From NCBI RefSeq assembly GCF_024125445.1, contig NZ_JAMXWM010000006.1, positions 146,829 through 210,828 on the forward strand: a stretch of DNA of 64,000 nt, written 5' to 3'. Both the position numbers and the translations under genes were made by a program. The notes beneath the pieces are model-generated. The model ran no database searches and was not told where the DNA came from. It saw nothing but the letters and a program-made list of their open reading frames with translations. Positions 55,594 through 64,000 of the stretch are shown here, one piece after another. How positions within the stretch are numbered: the stretch's first letter is position 1; each line of letters starts with the position of its first letter. This DNA is from Sporolactobacillus shoreicorticis. Its GTDB lineage: Bacteria; Bacillota; Bacilli; Bacillales; Sporolactobacillaceae.

Positions 55594-56223
55594 ATGGGTA
55601 AACTGGTCGTACTTAATCATCCGTTGATTCAACATAAATTGACGATGATACGGGATTATAAAACGGGTACTAAGGCTTTTCGCGAATTGGTGGATGAGGT
55701 CGCCACGTTGATGGCCTTTGAAATCACTCGCGATCTTGCTTTAGAAGAGGTTGAGGTGCAGACACCGGTTTCAACAGCTAAAGCATACAGAATCGCCGGG
55801 AAAAAATTGGGCATTGTTCCGATTCTTCGTGCGGGTCTGGGTATGGTTAATGGCGTGCTGAATTTAATTCCTGCCGCTAAGGTTGGTCATGTCGGACTCT
55901 ATCGCGACCCGGAAACGCTGAAACCCGTAGAATACTATGTCAAGCTGCCTGCTGATATTTCAGAACGCGACTTGATTATTGTTGATCCGATGCTGGCAAC
56001 CGGCGGATCGGCAGCGGCTGCGATTACATCCTTAAAAGAACGAGGCGGTGTCAACATTAAGCTGATGTGCCTGATTGGAGCTCCGGAGGGTGTTAAAGAA
56101 GTTCAGAAAGAGCACCCCGATGTGGACATCTATCTTGCGGCTCTTGACGAGAAACTGAATGAACATGGCTACATCGTCCCGGGTCTGGGGGATGCCGGAG
56201 ATCGTCTGTTTGGCACGAAATAA
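55594..56223 (+). CDS. upp: Uracil phosphoribosyltransferase
   Basis: This 209-residue salvage enzyme makes UMP from uracil and PRPP. The PRPP-binding motif [11 protein letters not shown] lies near residue 130 and the uracil-binding C-terminal [13 protein letters not shown] is present. ATG 55594 follows ggaggatggagg; the ATG at 55582 is inside that region. Confidence 0.96.
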   Translation: MGKLVVLNHPLIQHKLTMIRDYKTGTKAFRELVDEVATLMAFEITRDLALEEVEVQTPVSTAKAYRIAGKKLGIVPILRAGLGMVNGVLNLIPAAKVGHVGLYRDPETLKPVEYYVKLPADISERDLIIVDPMLATGGSAAAAITSLKERGGVNIKLMCLIGAPEGVKEVQKEHPDVDIYLAALDEKLNEHGYIVPGLGDAGDRLFGTK

Positions 56224-56438
56224 TGAAAAACATGGGCACTATGATGTGAAAAATCTTTTCTTTTCCTGACATGCTCTGTGAGGAATGTTTTCATTGTTGG
56301 TGATTTGTCACATTTTTGATGTGCCGACTATGAAAAAAGTGATTAGAATTCTAACTATAAAGAAAAACACGAAAAAAATCGATAACACATTAATGTTTTA
56401 ATTTGCAATGATCAAAATCACATATACTTTCATAAATA

Positions 56439-56467
56439 TTGCATAAAGATAGCGCTTTCGCTAAAAT
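56439..56467 (+). promoter_or_regulatory. ATP synthase operon promoter with a cre-like site in its spacer
   Basis: TTGCAT (56439-56444), 17 bp, then TAAAAT (56462-56467). The spacer holds AGATAGCGCTTTCG (56447-56460); its complement CGAAAGCGCTATCT matches the CcpA consensus at 12 of 14 positions. The rest of 56224-56671 is an AT-rich stretch with a 5' leader of about 200 nt and no other recognisable element. Confidence 0.6.
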
Positions 56468-56671
56468 GTTAAAGAAATGTCATTTTGATGAGCTGTTTCT
56501 AAAGATGATTGTATTAAGGAATCTCTTTGGCAAGAGGTAAAAATGCCTTGTGAACGATTTATGTCTGACTACAGTTTCAGCCGACCGTTTTCGAAACTTT
56601 TATAATGTGTTTTTCTTCGGTTAAGCTATGTCTGAACAGAACAGCTGAATCATCACTGCTGAGGAGGCCTT

Positions 56672-56893
56672 ATGAAGCAGAAAAAAAAGCCTAATTCATT
56701 GCAGATTGCTGCAACGGTAAGCGCAATGGGATTTGAGGTTTTCGCTTTTATCATCATTGGAGCGCTGGGCGGGAACTTTCTTGATGAACGATATGGAACA
56801 GGACATCTGTGGCTGCCTATCTGTGCAGTCGCCGGTTTCTTTCTGGGACTGTTCAGCTGCTTCTATACCTTGAAATCCTTAATGAAGGAATGA
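56672..56893 (+). CDS. atpZ: AtpZ/AtpI family small membrane protein
   Basis: This 73-residue protein has two membrane segments (about residues 22-42 and 48-66) joined by a short loop GNFLDERYGT. This is the AtpZ pattern. It is the first gene of the atp operon; AtpZ/AtpI proteins assist c-ring assembly or magnesium supply. Its ribosome-binding site is gaggagg. It ends just before atpI. Confidence 0.8.
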   Translation: MKQKKKPNSLQIAATVSAMGFEVFAFIIIGALGGNFLDERYGTGHLWLPICAVAGFFLGLFSCFYTLKSLMKE

Positions 56894-56899
56894 CAAGCA

Positions 56900-57238
56900 A
56901 TGAAACCGGTCATGGAATGGTTTTCACGTGTTTTGTTGATTGTTACCATTGCCTATACAAGTGTGTTTGGGTTAATCTGGTTTTTGATACCGATGAGAGC
57001 GCTGGCCAGCGGCTTTCTCCTCGGCGGATTAATCAGTTTATATAATAGTTCTTCATTCATATGTTTTTGATTGAAGAATATAGAATTCGATCAGGTATCT
57101 ACAAGCGAATGTTAAATTACATATGCCCGCCTGCGAATTACCTGTTTGGATCCACATTGATGTTGGTTGAACATTTTCTGGCCCGTATTGATTTTCACTG
57201 GATGAACAGCAAAAATCATCCGTATGGTGGTGATGGAT
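56900..57238 (+). pseudogene. atpI: ATP synthase protein I, apparently frameshifted
   Basis: The ATG at 56900 opens a frame reading MKPVMEWFSRVLLIVTIAYT and LASGFLLGGLISLYN, the first half of AtpI, but it hits TGA at 57068 after 56 residues. From about 57049 a second frame (shifted by -1) continues without stop to 57238. It includes STLMLVEHFLARIDFHWMNS, which resembles the last membrane segment of AtpI. Together they would give about 113 residues, the usual AtpI size. The join near 57047-57052 (AGTTCTTC) suggests a one-base loss. The second frame's match to AtpI is weak, so a truncated, diverged AtpI is the alternative. Confidence 0.6.
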
Positions 57239-57293
57239 GACTGTTCTTGGAGAAGTAACAGCATGATTTCTACGGATGAAAGGGGGGAAAATC

Positions 57294-58037
57294 ATGGATC
57301 TGACTCCAAAAGTGAAATTTATCGGATTGACATTTGATCTAACGACTATTATAGGTAGCCTTGTCACCGCGGTGATTGTATTTCTGATTGTTGTGACATT
57401 AACACGGCGTATGGCTATTCGGCCTTCCGGTAAACAGAATGCGATAGAGTACATCATTGACTTTATCAGTGGTATCACAGGTATTATGATGGAGAAAAAG
57501 GAATCGGTTAAGTATATCAGCTTTGCATTGACCACTTTTCTTTTTATCATGATAGCCAACTTATTAGGAGTTATTATTGATGTAACGGCAGAAGTAACCG
57601 GGCCGATTCCGTCACTTGGGCTTACAGCTTCCGCTTTAGAGGCAGCTAACCATTCGGTCAGCTGGTTCAAGTCGCCAACTTCAGATCTTAATGTGACTTT
57701 TGCAATGGCTGGTGCTGTAATGCTTTATTCACATGTTGCCGGTGCGGTGAAACATCCACTGATTTATGCAAAAGATTACTTCAAACCGTACTGGTGGATG
57801 TTCCCATTTAATATTATTGATGAGTTGGCCAAACCGGTGACACATGCTGCTCGTCTGTGGGCCAATATATTTGCCGGCGAAGTTCTGATCTTAATTTTAC
57901 GAGAAGGTGCATTGTACCTGACAGCAGTTCCACTCTTTGTTTGGATGGGCTTTTCTATTTTTGTAGGCTGCATTCAGGCATATATTTTTACTGTGCTGGC
58001 TATGGTTTACATCGGACAGAAAGTGTCCTCAGATTGA
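57294..58037 (+). CDS. atpB: ATP synthase Fo subunit a
   Basis: This 247-residue membrane subunit forms the proton half-channels against the c ring. The essential Arg is in ARLWANIFAGE, and the conserved IDELAKPVTHAARL region precedes it. Five to six membrane segments. ATG 57294 follows aaggggggaaa. Confidence 0.95.
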   Translation: MDLTPKVKFIGLTFDLTTIIGSLVTAVIVFLIVVTLTRRMAIRPSGKQNAIEYIIDFISGITGIMMEKKESVKYISFALTTFLFIMIANLLGVIIDVTAEVTGPIPSLGLTASALEAANHSVSWFKSPTSDLNVTFAMAGAVMLYSHVAGAVKHPLIYAKDYFKPYWWMFPFNIIDELAKPVTHAARLWANIFAGEVLILILREGALYLTAVPLFVWMGFSIFVGCIQAYIFTVLAMVYIGQKVSSD

Positions 58038-58101
58038 TCGTTCATTATAGAACGTATGTTTTTGCACAAAACAACCATAAAATTTTGGGAGGAATTTTTT
58101 T

Positions 58102-58323
58102 ATGACTACAATTCTTGCTGGTGCACTCATGATAGGCTTAGGAGCTCTTGCGGCAGGTATCGGTGACAGTATTCTGTTTGCACGCTATATGGAAGGTATT
58201 TCTCGCCAACCGGAAGCAAGAGGTACTCTGTTCGGACAAACGATGATTCTTTTCGGACTTATCGAAGCCCTTCCGATTATCTCGATCGCCTTTGGTATTC
58301 TGGTACTTTTCGGGCTTATTTGA
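58102..58323 (+). CDS. atpE: ATP synthase Fo subunit c
   Basis: This 73-residue hairpin protein has the c-ring proton-binding Glu55 in LIEALPI and the polar loop RQPEARG. The glycine-rich first helix (GALAAGIGDS) is typical. The Na+-binding signature of sodium ATPases is not apparent, so it is probably proton-coupled. Preceded by ggagga. Confidence 0.95.
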   Translation: MTTILAGALMIGLGALAAGIGDSILFARYMEGISRQPEARGTLFGQTMILFGLIEALPIISIAFGILVLFGLI

Positions 58324-58440
58324 CTAAAACGTACTGTTGTCTTTAAAACGCGTCGAATGCTAGCTAAAAACAAAAGGCTTGAGATAATAAAAGGGTGACA
58401 GCAGTAAAGTACAACAATAAGCGAAAGGAGTGGCAATGCT

Positions 58441-58922
58441 ATGTCATTTTCCTTGGGAACGATCCTTGCCCAGTTAGTGATTTTCCTGCTGTTGATGGTG
58501 CTGATTGCTTGGAAAGCGGTTGGCCCAGTTGTCGCTATTATGGATAAACGTAAGAAGTACATCAATAGCCAGATTACAACTGCGGAAAAAAGCCGTGAAG
58601 ACTCCCAGAAGTATCTTGAACTGCAGAAAGAGGAGTTGGACAAGGTACGCCGGGAATCACATGAAATGATCGAACAAGCGAAGAGCCAGGCGAACGCTGA
58701 AGCGAAAGCAATTATTGAAGCAGCGAAAAATCGTTCGGATCTGATGATTAAAGATGCGAATGAAGAAATTGGCCTTGAGAAAGAGAAGGCAATTGCCGCC
58801 ATCCGCGATGAAGTTGCCGACCTGTCGGTTATGCTCGCGTCTAAAGTGCTTGAAAAGGAAATTAATCCTAAAGATTATTCAAATGAGATTGACCAGTTGA
58901 TGAAACAAGTGGGGAATCAGCG

Positions 58923-58926
<4 letters not shown>
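58441..58926 (+). CDS. atpF: ATP synthase Fo subunit b
   Basis: The product has 161 residues: one N-terminal membrane segment (about 8-28) followed by a long charged coiled coil rich in Glu, Lys and Ala. It forms the peripheral stalk. It overlaps atpH by 4 bp. Ribosome-binding site aaaggag. Confidence 0.95.
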
Positions 58927-60990
<2,064 letters not shown>

Positions 60991-61116
60991 ACCTGTAGGA
61001 AAATCGTATCGATACAATTTTTAAAGACGCACATTCTTCTGAAGATTGGCCTGATCCGATTGATTATGATGGTACATAATTAAGATCAGACGGGCTTTCA
61101 AGGGTGGTGAACGAAC

Positions 61117-61986
61117 ATGCCTTCAATGCGTGATATAAAAGAAAAGATCGCTTCTACGAAACAGATGCGAAAAATTACTAAAGCAATGCAAATGGTAGCG
61201 GCAGCAAAATTAAATCGCGCGCAGACAACGGCGCAGGACTATTCGGCTTATGCGGATAAGCTGCGTGAAGTTGTGGCAAGTATCGCGAGCACCTTGCCAA
61301 AGGGCGGAAACAGCAAGCATCCGATGCTTGCCAGCAGGCCGGTAAAGAAAACCGCATATCTGGTCATTACGGAAAACCGAGGACTTGCAGGTGCTTATGA
61401 CAGTACCGTGTTGAAATATACGCAAAATTTAATTCGGGAAAAGCACGAGTCCAAAGATGAATATTTGATCATTGTGACCGGTAAAGTCGGATTGAATTTC
61501 TTTGAAAAGCGTGGCTTTCCTGTAACTCTGAGCAAAACGGATATTCCGGATGATATTGCTTTCGACGATGTATTGGATTTCGCTAAGCAGGCAATCAGCT
61601 TATATGACACCCAAAAAATTGATGAACTGCACTTGGTTTATAACCATTTTGTCAACGCAATTTCTCAAACATTGGTGGATAAACAGCTGCTTCCGCTGAC
61701 GGATCTTGAAAGCAAACCGACGGAAAAAGTCCGTTATGTCTATGAACCGGATGAAGATGAGGTGCTTGAGAGCTTGCTGCCCCTTTATGCGCAGGGCCAA
61801 ATCTACGGTGCCTTGCTTGATGCAAAGGCAGCCGAACAGGCCGCTCGTATGACTGCGATGAGAAGCGCTTCGGACAACGCAAGCGATATTATCGATCATT
61901 TGTCTCTTTCTTATAACCGTGCGCGTCAGGCCGCTATTACTCAGGAAATTACTGAAATTGTCGGTGGCGCAGCCGCTCTCGAATAA
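61117..61986 (+). CDS. atpG: ATP synthase F1 subunit gamma
   Basis: This 289-residue central rotor shaft has the N-terminal coiled helix MRDIKEKIASTKQMRKITKAM and C-terminal ITQEITEIVGGAAAL helix. A 126-bp gap separates it from atpA, larger than other gaps in the operon. Ribosome-binding site agggtgg. Confidence 0.96.
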   Translation: MPSMRDIKEKIASTKQMRKITKAMQMVAAAKLNRAQTTAQDYSAYADKLREVVASIASTLPKGGNSKHPMLASRPVKKTAYLVITENRGLAGAYDSTVLKYTQNLIREKHESKDEYLIIVTGKVGLNFFEKRGFPVTLSKTDIPDDIAFDDVLDFAKQAISLYDTQKIDELHLVYNHFVNAISQTLVDKQLLPLTDLESKPTEKVRYVYEPDEDEVLESLLPLYAQGQIYGALLDAKAAEQAARMTAMRSASDNASDIIDHLSLSYNRARQAAITQEITEIVGGAAALE

Positions 61987-62015
61987 AACCTATTGTTAGA
62001 AATTTTTATTGCTTC

Positions 62016-62048
62016 AAAAAGAGCCGATAAATCCGTGCAGCTCTTTTT
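62016..62048 (+). terminator. Terminator-like hairpin between atpG and atpD
   Basis: AAAAAGAGC (62016-62024) pairs perfectly with GCTCTTTTT (62040-62048), 9 bp with a 15-nt loop and a T-run, 30 nt after the atpG stop and 41 nt before atpD. As an intra-operon hairpin it could partly terminate or protect RNA ends. Confidence 0.6.
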
Positions 62049-62070
62049 CCCGGACTTTTTGGAAACCTAG

Positions 62071-63498
<1,428 letters not shown>

Positions 63499-63501
63499 TG
63501 A

Positions 63502-63972
<471 letters not shown>

Positions 63973-64000
63973 ACAGCAATAGAAAAGACCTCTCCCGGTT

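Overview
The window comes from a low-to-moderate GC, endospore-forming Gram-positive bacterium of the class Bacilli. It carries spo0F, spoIIR, a Rho factor, an RNA polymerase delta subunit, and a chain of genes whose order matches the Bacillus subtilis ywf-ywg-ywh-ywi-ywj-pyrG-rpoE-spo0F-murA-rho-tdk-prfA-prmC-spoIIR-ywlC-mntP-ywlG-glyA-upp-atp region. Secreted alpha-glucan enzymes, a beta-glucoside-type PTS and the queuosine genes would fit a Sporolactobacillus-like organism. That genus guess is inference.

Layout. 1-4.7 kb: a CPBP protease and a YtrA-type GntR-controlled ABC transporter operon with two ATPases and two membrane proteins, with a promoter and overlapping operator. 4.8-6.7 kb: an HPr-like protein without the phosphorylatable His, an L,D-transpeptidase and LipL. 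6.8-10 kb: an HD hydrolase, then a transporter-queF-queC queuosine precursor operon behind a candidate preQ1 riboswitch. 10-14 kb: accessory sequence with an intergenic repeat, a GNAT protein, a beheaded ABC ATPase and a Fur-controlled ferredoxin-NADP reductase-like gene. 14-21 kb: a beta-glucoside-type PTS whose promoter spacer contains a cre, two BASS transporters, and ilvD behind a leader-peptide attenuator. 21-31 kb: a decayed YczE-like gene, PHP phosphatase, ywfO, ywgA, a second repeat copy, YdbC, a glutamate-cysteine ligase, ywhD, two DUF606 transporters (one frameshifted) and a class A penicillin-binding protein. 31-47 kb: the conserved information-processing block ywiB, argS, clsB, rpoE, pyrG, spo0F, murA, rho, rpmE2, tdk, prfA, prmC, spoIIR and ywlC. 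47-54 kb: an AT-rich insertion with a tiny ComX-like ORF and a secreted GH31 alpha-glucosidase, then mntP, ywlG and a frameshifted GH66 dextranase-like gene. 54-64 kb: glyA, upp and the F1Fo ATP synthase operon, with an apparently frameshifted atpI.

The most interesting material is regulatory. ilvD is preceded by a 13-codon leader ORF rich in Leu, Val and Ile codons, whose coding region forms one arm of a mutually exclusive set of hairpins ending in an intrinsic terminator. The pyrG leader starts with GGGC at the right distance from a consensus promoter, as in CTP-sensing reiterative transcription. The PTS and ATP synthase promoters both carry cre-like palindromes exactly in the 17-bp spacer. 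The 47.7-kb mini-ORF has a Shine-Dalgarno region complementary to about 16 nt of the usual 16S rRNA 3' tail.

Four reading-frame breaks (YczE, DUF606, GH66, atpI) are recorded. Two of them sit at short homopolymers and could be assembly errors. I saw no tRNA, rRNA, CRISPR array, intact insertion sequence or prophage. All family assignments come from reading motifs, not from searches.
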